Source: an uncultured Hyphomonas sp.
Lineage (GTDB): Bacteria > Pseudomonadota > Alphaproteobacteria > Caulobacterales > Hyphomonadaceae
Reading direction: 5' to 3'
DNA: 64,000 nucleotides
NCBI RefSeq assembly: GCF_963677035.1
Contig: NZ_OY781472.1
Coordinates: forward strand, 1,178,001-1,242,000
Positions 26,179 through 34,141 of this stretch are shown here, piece after piece; position 1 is the stretch's first letter; every line of letters begins with the position of its first letter. Under the pieces are notes generated by a model that was not told the DNA's origin, did not search any database, and worked only from the letters and a program-made list of their open reading frames with translations. The translations under genes were made by a program, and so were the position numbers.

Positions 26179-26291
26179 GGGCCGAATATTCCCTGCTTGT
26201 CGAAAATAATTGCGCGTAAACTCGCCAGTCAGCGCGTCTCGTGCAACACACGGCGCATCGCGTCAATGTGTCAGGCCAAGTTCAGGCCAGT

Positions 26292-28298
26292 TCAGGCGAC
26301 CCGGCGGCCTGCCTGCCGAGTCCACGCCCGCAAGGTTTTCAGCAGTTCATCTTTATCGAGCGGCTTGGTCAGCACCGCGTCGGCCCCGTGCGACAGAAAA
26401 TACCCGCGTTCCTCGGTCATGGCATGAGCCGTCACCGCGATGACAGGTGTCGGGGGTCGGCCATCCAGCGCTTCGAAATTCCGGATTGCCCGCATCGCGG
26501 CCATGCCGTCCATGACCGGCATGGAAACATCCATGAGCACAAGAGCATAAGCATTCCGGCGGAACTTATCGACCGCAATTTCTCCATTTGCCGCGAAGTG
26601 AAGGTCGTAACCCGATCCTTCCAGCATCCCGGCAATGACCCGCTGGTTCACCTCATTGTCTTCGGCAACTAGGATGCGCCCGCGCTGCGAAGGCACCGGC
26701 CTGTCAGATGGCTTCGCCCTTGGCGCCGGTACCGGAACGGCCTGCGGGGCCTCACCAAGGACCGCGCTGACTGCCTTGCCCAACGTCCCACGCCGCAAAG
26801 GCTTGATCAGGAAGTCGTCGACCCCGGCCTTGAGAAACGCGTCTTTCACATCCTGGGAATCGACCGAAGAGACGACGACAATCTTCAGCCGGTTAAAGGC
26901 GGGTTTGGCCCGGATCATCCGGGCTACCCGCAGACCGTCAATATCCGGCATCTGGTAGTCGAGAACGAGCAAGCCATAAGGCTCTCGCCGGTTGTAGGCA
27001 TCTGCCAGGCGGCGCAGGCCCTCGCGCGGATCTTTTTCGTGGTCTGACCGGATGCCATAAAGCGCCAGCTGACTGGCCGAGATCCGGCAGTTCAGGGAAA
27101 TGTCGTCAATCACCAGCGCGCGGACATGGCTGAGATCGGGCCGCTCGACAGGTTCCAGGAACAAGCGCGGCTCGTCGTCGGCAATCGGCAGCGTCAGATC
27201 AACCCGGAATGTCGACCCGGCCCCGAACGTCGACGTCACGCTGACCTGCCCGGCCATGGCTTCGACAAGACTACGGCAGATCGACAGGCCAAGCCCCGTG
27301 CCACCGAAGCGCCGCGTAGTGGAGGTGTCTGCCTGTTCGAACTGGTGGAACACCGTTTCCAGCTTGTCTTCCGGGATACCGACGCCTGTGTCGTCTACCG
27401 TGATTGCGAGATGGGCGTAGCCGTTCTCTCCCGATCCTGTGATGCGTACCAGAACATGGCCCTCGGCCGTGAACTTGATCGCATTGCCGACCAGGTTTGT
27501 GAGGATCTGGCGGATACGGCCAGCATCGCCCACCACTTCGTCGGGCACGTCACTGGAAATGTCCGTGATCAGCTCAATCCCCTTCTCGTTCGCGCCAGAG
27601 CCCAGCAGCGCGGCAACATCGTCCAGCACAGTGGACAGGGAAAAGGGTTCGGCATCGATCCTCAGTTTTCCGGCCTCGATCTTCGAGAAGTCCAGAATGT
27701 CATTAATCACGGTCAACAGCGCTTCGCCGGACCGTTCGATCATGTCGACAATGTCGCTTTGTTCCTCGTCCAGTGCTGTGCTGCGAAGCACCTGGGACAT
27801 GCCAAGAACACCATTCATGGGTGTGCGGATTTCATGGCTCATATTTGCCAGGAATTCCGTTTTTGACTTCGCCGCATTCAGCGCGGCCTCACGCGCTTCT
27901 TCCAGCGCCTTTTCCTTCAATTTCCGTTCCGTAATATCCGTCAGAACACCGATGATGTAGGCGTTTCCTGCGGAATCCTCGAAGCATGATTTCGAGGATT
28001 CTACCCAGCGCAGCTCTCCATCGGTATTCTTGAAATGAGCAGTACTGACGCTACTGGTGCGCCGCTCCAGCACGCGATCATCCGTCTTCCGCAGAGCGTT
28101 AGCCTGGTCTTTCGGGAGAAAATCGTAATCCGTATGGCCGATGATCTCCTCGCGCGGGAGACCGGCAAAGCGGCACATCGCTTCGTTCACCTCGATCCAG
28201 ACATGGTCTGAGTTCTTTACGAACACGGGATTGGGCAGGAAGTTCAACGCCCCCGTCAGCAATTCGGCTTTGTCGTCGCTTATCACTGGATCACACAC
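26292..28298 (-). CDS. PAS-containing hybrid histidine kinase with two receiver domains
   Basis: 668-residue soluble kinase, no membrane helix. PAS domain about 12-125; HisKA with phospho-acceptor His155 in FLANMSHEIRTP; ATPase with N box NLVGNAIKF (268-276), DTGVG (303-307) and GTGLGL (333-338). First receiver 391-515 with D398/D399, D447 and K499; second 540-665 with E546/D547, D590, T623 and K645. The layout resembles the Caulobacter kinase ShkA, but orthology is not shown. No separate response regulator is adjacent. The initiation codon is GTG; a second in-frame GTG four codons on is a possible alternative. Confidence 0.9.
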   Translation of the reverse strand: MCDPVISDDKAELLTGALNFLPNPVFVKNSDHVWIEVNEAMCRFAGLPREEIIGHTDYDFLPKDQANALRKTDDRVLERRTSSVSTAHFKNTDGELRWVESSKSCFEDSAGNAYIIGVLTDITERKLKEKALEEAREAALNAAKSKTEFLANMSHEIRTPMNGVLGMSQVLRSTALDEEQSDIVDMIERSGEALLTVINDILDFSKIEAGKLRIDAEPFSLSTVLDDVAALLGSGANEKGIELITDISSDVPDEVVGDAGRIRQILTNLVGNAIKFTAEGHVLVRITGSGENGYAHLAITVDDTGVGIPEDKLETVFHQFEQADTSTTRRFGGTGLGLSICRSLVEAMAGQVSVTSTFGAGSTFRVDLTLPIADDEPRLFLEPVERPDLSHVRALVIDDISLNCRISASQLALYGIRSDHEKDPREGLRRLADAYNRREPYGLLVLDYQMPDIDGLRVARMIRAKPAFNRLKIVVVSSVDSQDVKDAFLKAGVDDFLIKPLRRGTLGKAVSAVLGEAPQAVPVPAPRAKPSDRPVPSQRGRILVAEDNEVNQRVIAGMLEGSGYDLHFAANGEIAVDKFRRNAYALVLMDVSMPVMDGMAAMRAIRNFEALDGRPPTPVIAVTAHAMTEERGYFLSHGADAVLTKPLDKDELLKTLRAWTRQAGRRVA

Positions 28299-28456
28299 TC
28301 CGTACTGACGGAGGGGAACATACGGGCCTCAACAATCCCTTAAACTATGCTTGCTTTGAACCCGGACGGATTCCGGCAAGCGCCGCACCATTTTTTGTTG
28401 TTGAGACGGATAGGCACGTCCCGGAGATACTGCATTTCTGACAGTTCCCGGAGAAA

Positions 28457-28588
28457 ATGAACTTCGTGCTGGAAACCTGGATCACCATGCATGAAGACCT
28501 GTGCGGCAACTGCCGCACGGGCCTCGTCTTCGGCCACCTCGCTGCAGGCACAACGGCCTATGCGAAAGAGAGCCTCGGGCTGTACTGA
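28457..28588 (+). CDS. Possible 43-residue CxxC microprotein
   Basis: Short open frame with GGAG 5 nt before its ATG. It encodes 43 residues with a compact CGNC motif at 16-19 and two upstream aromatic residues (F3, W8), ending ESLGLY. Codon third positions are strongly G/C like the genes around it. It lies in a 357-nt gap between the histidine kinase and rplS where nothing else is evident. No family recognised; it could be chance. Confidence 0.35.
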   Translation: MNFVLETWITMHEDLCGNCRTGLVFGHLAAGTTAYAKESLGLY

Positions 28589-28596
28589 TGCTGAAA

Positions 28597-28626
28597 CGAA
28601 AACGCCCCCGCCTTTCGGCAGGGGCG
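28597..28626 (-). terminator. Terminator of the trmD-rplS operon
   Basis: Stem CGCCCCcGCC (28603-28612) / GGCaGGGGCG (28617-28626), ten positions with one mismatch, loop TTTC. Read on the minus strand it is followed by TTTTCGTTT, so it terminates transcription coming from rplS. Confidence 0.8.
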
Positions 28627-28655
28627 CTTGTCATGTGCCGGTGGCGGGAGGGGTC

Positions 28656-29219
28656 TTATTCCTCGGCGCCGCCTTCTGCAGTGTCTGCAGCGGCTTCGGC
28701 CTCGGCGGCAGCCGCCGCGGCGGCGTCTGCTTCAGCCTTTGCCTTGGCAGCTGCTTCGCGCTCGGCAGCAGCTGCTTCCTTGCGGGCAGCCTTGGCAGCG
28801 TCTTTCTGGCGGCGGCGCTCGGTTTTCGAGACAGCGATCTCGACCTGCTCGATGCCGTGGCCAGTAGTCCGCTCTGCGATACGGGCACCCTTCCCGCGCA
28901 GACCGCGCAGGTAGTAGAGTTTGGCGCGGCGAACGCGGCCCTTCCGCTTCACTTCGATCGACTCGATCATCGGCGAGACCAGCGGGAACACACGTTCCAC
29001 GCCTTCACCGAAAGAGATCTTGCGGACCGTGAAGCTCTCGTTCACGCCAGCGCCCGAACGAGCAATGCACACGCCTTCAAAGCGTTGCACGCGCTCACGG
29101 TCGCCTTCCGTAATGCGGACGTTTACGGCCAGCGTGTCACCAGGCGAGAATGCCGGGATTTCTTTGCCGCTGAGGACGCGGGAAACTTCTTCTGCGTCAA
29201 GCTGTTCAATAATGTTCAT
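28656..29219 (-). CDS. rplS: 50S ribosomal protein L19 with Ala/Glu-rich extension
   Basis: 187 residues against about 115-130 usual for L19. The L19 core occupies about 1-122: [55 protein letters not shown]. Residues 125-187 are a low-complexity Ala/Glu/Lys tail. L19 lies at the 30S-50S interface. The gene overlaps the end of trmD by 14 nt and is followed by a terminator. Confidence 0.96.
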   Translation of the reverse strand: MNIIEQLDAEEVSRVLSGKEIPAFSPGDTLAVNVRITEGDRERVQRFEGVCIARSGAGVNESFTVRKISFGEGVERVFPLVSPMIESIEVKRKGRVRRAKLYYLRGLRGKGARIAERTTGHGIEQVEIAVSKTERRRQKDAAKAARKEAAAAEREAAAKAKAEADAAAAAAAEAEAAADTAEGGAEE

Positions 29220-29931
29220 CGCCTGTCTCCGGCGCTTGGATATCGTGGGTTTCGGAGTAAGCGGCGTATAAATCGGGGCGGCGTTGTTTTGTCAACGCCT
29301 TTGCGCTGTTCAAACGCCATTCTGCGATGCGTTTGTGATCTCCGGACAGCAGAACCTCCGGAGTTCCATGGGGCCCCCACTGACGCGGCATTGTATACTG
29401 GTCATGTTCCAGCAGGCCGTTTTCGAAGGATTCCTCACTTAAAGAGTCGGCATTTCCGGCCACACCCGGCAGCAGGCGCACCACCGCTTCTGTCAGCGCC
29501 ATGGCCGCCACTTCCCCGCCGGCGAGGACGAAATCGCCCATCGAGACCTCTTCCAGTCCATGCGTGTCGATCACCCGCTGGTCGAGCCCTTCAAACCGGC
29601 CGCAGAACATGATCAGCCCGCGACTGCTGGCAAATTCGTGGGCCATTTCCTGCGTGAACGGCTTCCCGCGCGGGGAAAGATAGATGAGATGCTTGTTATC
29701 AGTGACGATGCTGTCCAGTGCAGCGGCGGCCACATCGGCTCGAAGCACCATGCCAGCCCCACCCCCGGTCGGCGGCGCATCGACATTGCGATGCTTGCCA
29801 AGGCCGAACTCGCGCAGCTGGATCGTTTCCCAGTCCCAGATGCCTTCCTTGCGCGCCCGCTCCAGAATGGACACGCCCAGCGGGCCGGGAAAGGCCTCGG
29901 GAAACAATGTGATGAAACTCGTCTCGAACAT
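29206..29931 (-). CDS. trmD: tRNA (guanine37-N1)-methyltransferase
   Basis: 241-residue SPOUT-class enzyme methylating G37 of tRNA to prevent frameshifting. Recognised by [21 protein letters not shown] at the start, [25 protein letters not shown] and the knot region [13 protein letters not shown]. The ATG at 29931 matches usual family starts (MF-x-TLFPE); an ATG at 29955 would add eight residues and neither has a strong SD. It is separated from its usual upstream partner rimM by about 6.7 kb. Confidence 0.95.
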   Translation of the reverse strand: MFETSFITLFPEAFPGPLGVSILERARKEGIWDWETIQLREFGLGKHRNVDAPPTGGGAGMVLRADVAAAALDSIVTDNKHLIYLSPRGKPFTQEMAHEFASSRGLIMFCGRFEGLDQRVIDTHGLEEVSMGDFVLAGGEVAAMALTEAVVRLLPGVAGNADSLSEESFENGLLEHDQYTMPRQWGPHGTPEVLLSGDHKRIAEWRLNSAKALTKQRRPDLYAAYSETHDIQAPETGDEHY

Positions 29932-30061
29932 GGGCTGAGCCTGTAGCGCAGCCATGCGGCGCCGTCACGCTGTACCTGTCACGATACAGAAACGACTCCA
30001 ACCTATGCGATAATTAAGGTATACACTCTAAATAGAATATTTTCTGGGTGGAGGAAAAAAG

Positions 30062-30883
30062 ATGGGAAACTGGAAAACAATTGGGGCCGCGTGCGCCGGA
30101 CTGGCACTGACCGCCTGTGCATCGAATAGCAGCTCAGATACGCGATGGACACGAACCTCATTTTCACCACCAATCGTTGATCATTCGAGTTTTAGCCCGA
30201 GCCTGGATGACGGCATCAAGCTTCTCGATGAGTACATCAGGGTTTATCGCATCGCTGGTGGCAAGAATGCTAACGCCCGTCAGTTTTTCGACGTACCAGC
30301 TATGCTCGCAGCAATTGGTGGTGCAACCGCCGTAGCCTTTGGCGCAAATGCAGATGTTGCCATTGGCACCGGCGCATTTTCTGCGATCGCCGCATCTGGA
30401 AAGGGATATTACGCCCCAAACGAACGGGCAGATGCGTATTATGATGCTGTTATGGCCCTTTCCTGCATGCAAGAGGAAGCGATCGGTCTCGAAATTCAAT
30501 TCACGCCGGTAGAAACAGAAGTAGCAGCTATATCCGCCGCAGATGCCACAAAACGAGCCGCCGCCGATGACGCCAATAAGATGCTGGTGGAGGAAGAAGC
30601 GCGCAGCTTCCTCTTGCTGAAGAATGCCGCCTTGAACGTTGAGAATACCCTTCGTATCCGCCTATCAACCAAAGCAACAATGTCTGATCCGAACGCAATC
30701 GCGGCAATGGTCATCCAATACCAAAAAGAGATCGAGCTAGCAGAACAGGCGCGCTCGGATGGCGAAGACACTGGTAGCAAAATTCAGAACCTCTTAGATA
30801 AAGCTGGCACGAGCACCTCTTACCGCCCCAATCTCGAAGAATTGGCCCCGAAACTCAAAGAATGTGCGCTGCTGGCCCAGTAG
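30062..30883 (+). CDS. Uncharacterised lipoprotein of lower GC content
   Basis: 273-residue protein with a lipoprotein signal peptide, lipobox LALTAC with Cys19. The mature part has a Gly/Ala-rich stretch (MLAAIGGATAVAFGANADVAIGTGAF is split by no charged residue) that may be membrane-associating, then a long helix-prone Ala/Glu/Asp region (about 150-245). No family recognised. A strong GGAGG lies before the ATG. Codons are visibly more A/T-rich than neighbouring genes, consistent with recent acquisition. Confidence 0.7.
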   Translation: MGNWKTIGAACAGLALTACASNSSSDTRWTRTSFSPPIVDHSSFSPSLDDGIKLLDEYIRVYRIAGGKNANARQFFDVPAMLAAIGGATAVAFGANADVAIGTGAFSAIAASGKGYYAPNERADAYYDAVMALSCMQEEAIGLEIQFTPVETEVAAISAADATKRAAADDANKMLVEEEARSFLLLKNAALNVENTLRIRLSTKATMSDPNAIAAMVIQYQKEIELAEQARSDGEDTGSKIQNLLDKAGTSTSYRPNLEELAPKLKECALLAQ

Positions 30884-30933
30884 ACGCAGCTCTGTTTTGT
30901 TACTTTATCTCCTGAATGTCCGGTTCCGGTGGG

Positions 30934-31221
30934 TCAGGCCTTCAGAAAATCGAGGCGGGGGTCTGTCCGTGCCGGGGTGATTTCCAGCACATCCGCAGTC
31001 ACGACCTCTTCGGCCACGAACGGGTCTGCCGCGATGCGTTCGTCCAGCGCATCGCGGGTCGTGTTGTGAGCGAGGATTCCACCGCCTGTATTCGGCTGAA
31101 GCGAGCCAGTTGCTAGAAACACACCTGCGTCGAAGCCATCGCGGATCCAGGCATTGTGGCCATCCATGAACTCGACAGCTCTGGCTTTATTTTCCGCAAA
31201 TTTCAGCAACACGACATACAT
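30934..31221 (-). CDS. YciI-like (YCII domain) protein
   Basis: 95-residue YCII-fold protein: MYVVLLKFAENKARAVEFMDGHNAWIRDGFDAGVFL contains the conserved His of the family, and ADPFVAEEVVTADVLEI the second half. YciI-like proteins are dimeric small enzymes of mostly unknown reaction. The ATG at 31221 begins the family sequence. It lies 14 nt downstream of the TetR regulator on the same strand, so it is probably controlled by the operators at 31844-31881. Confidence 0.82.
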   Translation of the reverse strand: MYVVLLKFAENKARAVEFMDGHNAWIRDGFDAGVFLATGSLQPNTGGGILAHNTTRDALDERIAADPFVAEEVVTADVLEITPARTDPRLDFLKA

Positions 31222-31235
31222 GTCTGAGGTCTTTC

Positions 31236-31823
31236 CTATTGGAGACGAGTGGGATCGGGGGCCTGCGCATCGAGCCAGGCGCACATGTCCTGCACCTCTG
31301 CCTCGACGAACGCCTTGTCATGGAAGGCGCTGGCCAGCGTCGCGACGCCCTGGCTGCGCGCCAGTAATTGCATGGCGAGGCGGTCTGCCTCCCCTGCCTC
31401 ATGGCCCATCAATGTGAACTGCTGCGCCAGCCAGTGCCGGAACATTGAGAAAATGCCCGTCGCTCCGGCCTGTGAAGCGTGGCCCAGCTTGGCGAGTTCA
31501 CTGGTCAGCGTCCCGACCGGGCAACCGAATGCCATGATCTTCGTCTGGTTCACGATCAGGATCTGGATGAAGCTGGTGATCCGCTCGACCGGCCCGGCGC
31601 CTTCAGCTTCCCAGCCATCCAGCATGGCTTGCGTGCTTTCCAGCCGCCGCCGGATGACCGCGTCCAGAATCTCGTCCTTGGTGCGGAAGTGATAGTAAAA
31701 ATTGCCGCGAGAAATCTGCACTTCGGCCGCGATGTCAGCAAATGACGTGTGCTCATAGCCGCGCTCGTAGAACAGCCGGTCTGCCACTTCGACGATCTGC
31801 GCTCTTGTCTCACCTGCCGCCAT
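31236..31823 (-). CDS. TetR-family regulator, first gene of TetR-YciI operon
   Basis: 195-residue repressor. HTH at about residues 10-55: RAQIVEVADRLFYERGYEHTSFADIAAEV followed by ISRGNFYYHFRTKDE. The C-terminal ligand domain contains a Cys in AFGCPVGTLTSELAK. The ATG at 31823 is at the family start; 36 codons open upstream would run through the operator DNA and are not coding. Two near-identical palindromes sit in its own promoter, indicating autoregulation. Confidence 0.85.
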   Translation of the reverse strand: MAAGETRAQIVEVADRLFYERGYEHTSFADIAAEVQISRGNFYYHFRTKDEILDAVIRRRLESTQAMLDGWEAEGAGPVERITSFIQILIVNQTKIMAFGCPVGTLTSELAKLGHASQAGATGIFSMFRHWLAQQFTLMGHEAGEADRLAMQLLARSQGVATLASAFHDKAFVEAEVQDMCAWLDAQAPDPTRLQ

Positions 31824-31843
31824 GACCGACCTTCTCAGTTCTA

Positions 31844-31892
31844 GGACAATTGTCCCAGTCGCCTGATTAGGACAACCGTCCCAGGGAGTCAA
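31844..31892 (-). promoter_or_regulatory. TetR promoter with two overlapping operators
   Basis: Minus-strand promoter TTGACT (31892-31887), 17-nt spacer, TAATCA (31869-31864). Operator 1 is the perfect palindrome GGACAATTGTCC (31844-31855), just downstream of the -10. Operator 2 is GGACAACCGTCC (31870-31881), lying inside the spacer. Both are flanked by TAG/TTAG and CAG, and their centres are 26 nt apart. This geometry is what an autorepressed TetR gene should show. Confidence 0.7.
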
Positions 31893-31899
31893 TACCACC

Positions 31900-31928
31900 T
31901 TGCCCCCTGTGCCGTTCCCCGCTAAATC
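31900..31928 (+). promoter_or_regulatory. Promoter of the manganese riboswitch transcript
   Basis: TTGCCC (31900-31905), a 17-nt spacer, then TAAATC (31923-31928). The predicted start of transcription, about 7 nt downstream, coincides with the first base of the riboswitch P1 stem. Confidence 0.5.
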
Positions 31929-31934
31929 CACCTC

Positions 31935-32046
31935 GTCATCTGGGGAGTAGCCAGCCGCCGCGAGGCGGGCTTCCGTGTCAACATACTCGGCTGAGAGGCC
32001 GTGGTGCGGGAGGAACGGTCACCACCGTTCGGGCGAGACCAATGAC
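31935..32046 (+). ncRNA. yybP-ykoY manganese riboswitch
   Basis: Contains the hallmark loops of the yybP-ykoY class: GGGGAGTAGCC at 31942-31952, TGTCAACATACTCGG near 31977, and GGCGAGACC at 32032-32040. The P1 helix closes as GTCAT (31935-31939) with ATGAC (32042-32046). The class binds Mn2+ and switches on exporters. The element precedes a TMEM165/GDT1 gene, a known target of this riboswitch. Downstream, CTCCC / GGGGAG sequences (around 32053-32077) could form the expression-platform hairpin. Confidence 0.9.
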
Positions 32047-32124
32047 ATTGCCTCCCGTCTTGCCGGGCGTGGGGAGCGATGTCGTTGGACTCGAACAAGG
32101 CCCGGCACGGAGACTCTGTAATCC

Positions 32125-32694
32125 ATGGACGCCCTTCTCACTTCCACCGCCGTCGTCACGCTGGCCGAAATCGGCGACAAGACACAGCTGCTGGCCATCC
32201 TGCTGGCGACCCGTTTCCGCGCGCCGCTGCCCATCATCCTTGGCATCTTCGCCGCGACCATCGCCAACCATTTCCTGGCCGCCCTGGTAGGCGCCAGTGC
32301 TGCCAACCTGCTGGAGGGGGATTGGTTCCGCTATCTGATCGCGGTGTCCTTCATTGCCATGGCTGCCTGGACGCTTGTCCCCGACGAAGTGGATGACCTC
32401 GACGACAAGCCAGCCCGGTTCGGCGCGTTCCTCACCACGCTTGTCGCCTTCTTCCTTGTCGAAATGGGCGACAAGACACAGGTGGCGACCATCGCCCTCG
32501 GTGCCCGGTTCGACAATCTCATCATGGTCACCATGGGCACGACGCTGGGCATGATGCTGGCCAATGTCCCGGCTGTGTTCCTGGGCCATGAACTGATTGA
32601 GCGCGTGCCTTTGAACATTGTGCGCAAAATTGCGGCATTGCTGTTCCTCGTGCTCGGCCTTTGGCTGGCCGCGCAGACGGCGGGGTGGGTCTAG
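32125..32694 (+). CDS. TMEM165/GDT1 (UPF0016) manganese exporter
   Basis: 189-residue membrane protein with about six helices in two repeats, each with the signature E-x-G-D-K-T: AEIGDKTQLLAILL at residue 14 and VEMGDKTQVATIAL near 112. The family exports Mn2+ (or Ca2+/Mn2+ in eukaryotes) across the membrane. GGAG precedes the ATG. Riboswitch context strongly supports a manganese-detoxification role: high Mn2+ should raise expression. Confidence 0.93.
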   Translation: MDALLTSTAVVTLAEIGDKTQLLAILLATRFRAPLPIILGIFAATIANHFLAALVGASAANLLEGDWFRYLIAVSFIAMAAWTLVPDEVDDLDDKPARFGAFLTTLVAFFLVEMGDKTQVATIALGARFDNLIMVTMGTTLGMMLANVPAVFLGHELIERVPLNIVRKIAALLFLVLGLWLAAQTAGWV

Positions 32695-32767
32695 CCTTTC
32701 CGCAATTGGTATAATATGCAATGAAATCAGAAGTAGACGCGCGGTGGGCTGAGTCGGGGGATCCAGA

Positions 32768-33172
32768 ATGGAAAAATTGTTTCCGGAAATCACATCTCTT
32801 CAGGATGTGATGCGACTGGCGAAAGGCGGGGCCATTGCTGGCATCGTGTTTGCCGCGCTTGTCCTGTTCGACGCTGTGTTTGGTTCTTTCCCGGCAATCC
32901 TGCCAGGCATTCAGATGGCGGGGGCAGGCCTTGAAGCCGCAGTCATCCTGTTCCTGTCCTGGCGCATCTGGACCGGCCGCAGCTTTGTCAGCGCCATTGT
33001 GATGATGGCCCTGCTGGTGCTCGCCACTTTGTCCGGTATCCGCGACGGAATATTCGGCCTGGCCTGGCTGGCAGCCTATTTTGGTCTGGGCCTGATGATG
33101 CTGAACGCGATCCGCGCCTGCCTGCGTCATGATATCTATTCGCGGAAAACCGCCCCGGCCCACACGGCCTGA
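32768..33172 (+). CDS. Uncharacterised four-helix membrane protein
   Basis: 134-residue protein with hydrophobic segments at about 20-40, 48-66, 76-93 and 97-114 and a basic C terminus. No motif of a known family was recognised. A G-rich Shine-Dalgarno region (CGGGGG) lies upstream of the ATG. It follows the Mn exporter by 73 nt and could be on the same transcript, but no functional link is visible. Confidence 0.65.
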   Translation: MEKLFPEITSLQDVMRLAKGGAIAGIVFAALVLFDAVFGSFPAILPGIQMAGAGLEAAVILFLSWRIWTGRSFVSAIVMMALLVLATLSGIRDGIFGLAWLAAYFGLGLMMLNAIRACLRHDIYSRKTAPAHTA

Positions 33173-33241
33173 TCCCGTCGGGTGAATTGACCTTCCTCCT
33201 GTGCGGGCGCTTGATAGCGCCTGTCCTGGGGAGGAAGACAG

Positions 33242-33736
33242 ATGCTCGACACCATCGCCACCATTGCCAATATCTTTGCGTCCGCCGCCGTGGTGCTGAC
33301 GCTGGTCTTTATCGGCTTCCAGCTGAAACAGAATGCGGAACTGACGCGTATGGCCGCCGCGCAGACCTCGGCGCAGCTATTGTCCACCAATCTCGGCCGC
33401 ATCATCGAGAACCCAGACCTCGCCGAACTGATCACCAAGGAGGGTGCGCCGGACAGCTGGACCCGGCCAGAGCGGCTCCGCGTCTCCAACTTTCTCTCGG
33501 CCAGCTTCCGCCACTATGAAGTTCTGCACACGCACAAGCGGTTTGGCGTGTTCGAAGAAGAATTATGGGGCGGCACCGAAGCCCGCCTGCGCGATAGCCT
33601 GAACTCCGCTGCGGTCAGGCAATGGTGGGCCGACTCGAAGCCCTTCTACGCCAAAAGCTTCGTCGCCTATGTTGATGAGATCGCTGCAGAATGGGAAGCG
33701 ATCGAAGCGATAGCCGGGATGGCAGATCACGATTAG
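33242..33736 (+). CDS. Uncharacterised membrane-anchored protein
   Basis: 164 residues: one N-terminal membrane helix (about 8-27, ANIFASAAVVLTLVFIGFQL), then a soluble helical region beginning KQNAELTRMAAAQTSAQLLS and containing a Trp-rich stretch (AVRQWWADSKPFYAKSF). Similar single-helix proteins with this region are common in proteobacteria and have no known function. GAGGAAG precedes the ATG. The stop is 17 nt from the convergent DUF6614 gene. Confidence 0.7.
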   Translation: MLDTIATIANIFASAAVVLTLVFIGFQLKQNAELTRMAAAQTSAQLLSTNLGRIIENPDLAELITKEGAPDSWTRPERLRVSNFLSASFRHYEVLHTHKRFGVFEEELWGGTEARLRDSLNSAAVRQWWADSKPFYAKSFVAYVDEIAAEWEAIEAIAGMADHD

Positions 33737-33753
33737 GCCAGGAACGTGAAGGT

Positions 33754-34083
33754 TTAAGCAGTCCAGTCCGGCCAATCGCGGAACAGGCCGAACTTTACAT
33801 TCGTCACCATCGCGTTGGCGGAGAAGTGAAGCTCGTCCACCTCCCCTTCCCGGGCCGCTGCAACGCGGAAGGCTTCGTCCAGCTGGGCGAGGTCCCGCGT
33901 TTCAATCATGATGTGAAACTCGCGGATCGTATCGGGACGCAGACCCAGCTTGCAGCGCATCATGCGCCAGGCCTCGATCCGGCCGTCTGATTTCATCCGG
34001 TTCAGGAAATCCGGCAGCGCTTTGGCAAAGGCCCGCTCATCCGTGTCTGGCTTCAGATCGAACCAAATGTGATAGATATCCAT
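33754..34083 (-). CDS. DUF6614 family protein
   Basis: 109-residue cytoplasmic protein matching DUF6614 from memory: MDIYHIWFDLKPDTDERAFA, a central LGLRPDTIREFHIMIETRDLAQLDEAF and a C-terminal HFSANAMVTNVKFGLFRDWPD. The likely fold is a ferredoxin-like alpha-beta dimer; function unknown. It lies between the membrane-anchored protein (convergent) and the glycosyltransferase (divergent). Confidence 0.75.
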   Translation of the reverse strand: MDIYHIWFDLKPDTDERAFAKALPDFLNRMKSDGRIEAWRMMRCKLGLRPDTIREFHIMIETRDLAQLDEAFRVAAAREGEVDELHFSANAMVTNVKFGLFRDWPDWTA

Positions 34084-34141
34084 TGCAAACCACTCTCAAA
34101 TAAATTTGCCCGACGGCCCGGTCTTCTATACGGGAGGAGGT

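Noticed and set aside
28340-28551. Two overlapping minus-strand frames of about 65 codons upstream of the kinase
   Set aside because: No SD, no motifs, and they conflict with each other; the + strand microORF has better codon use.
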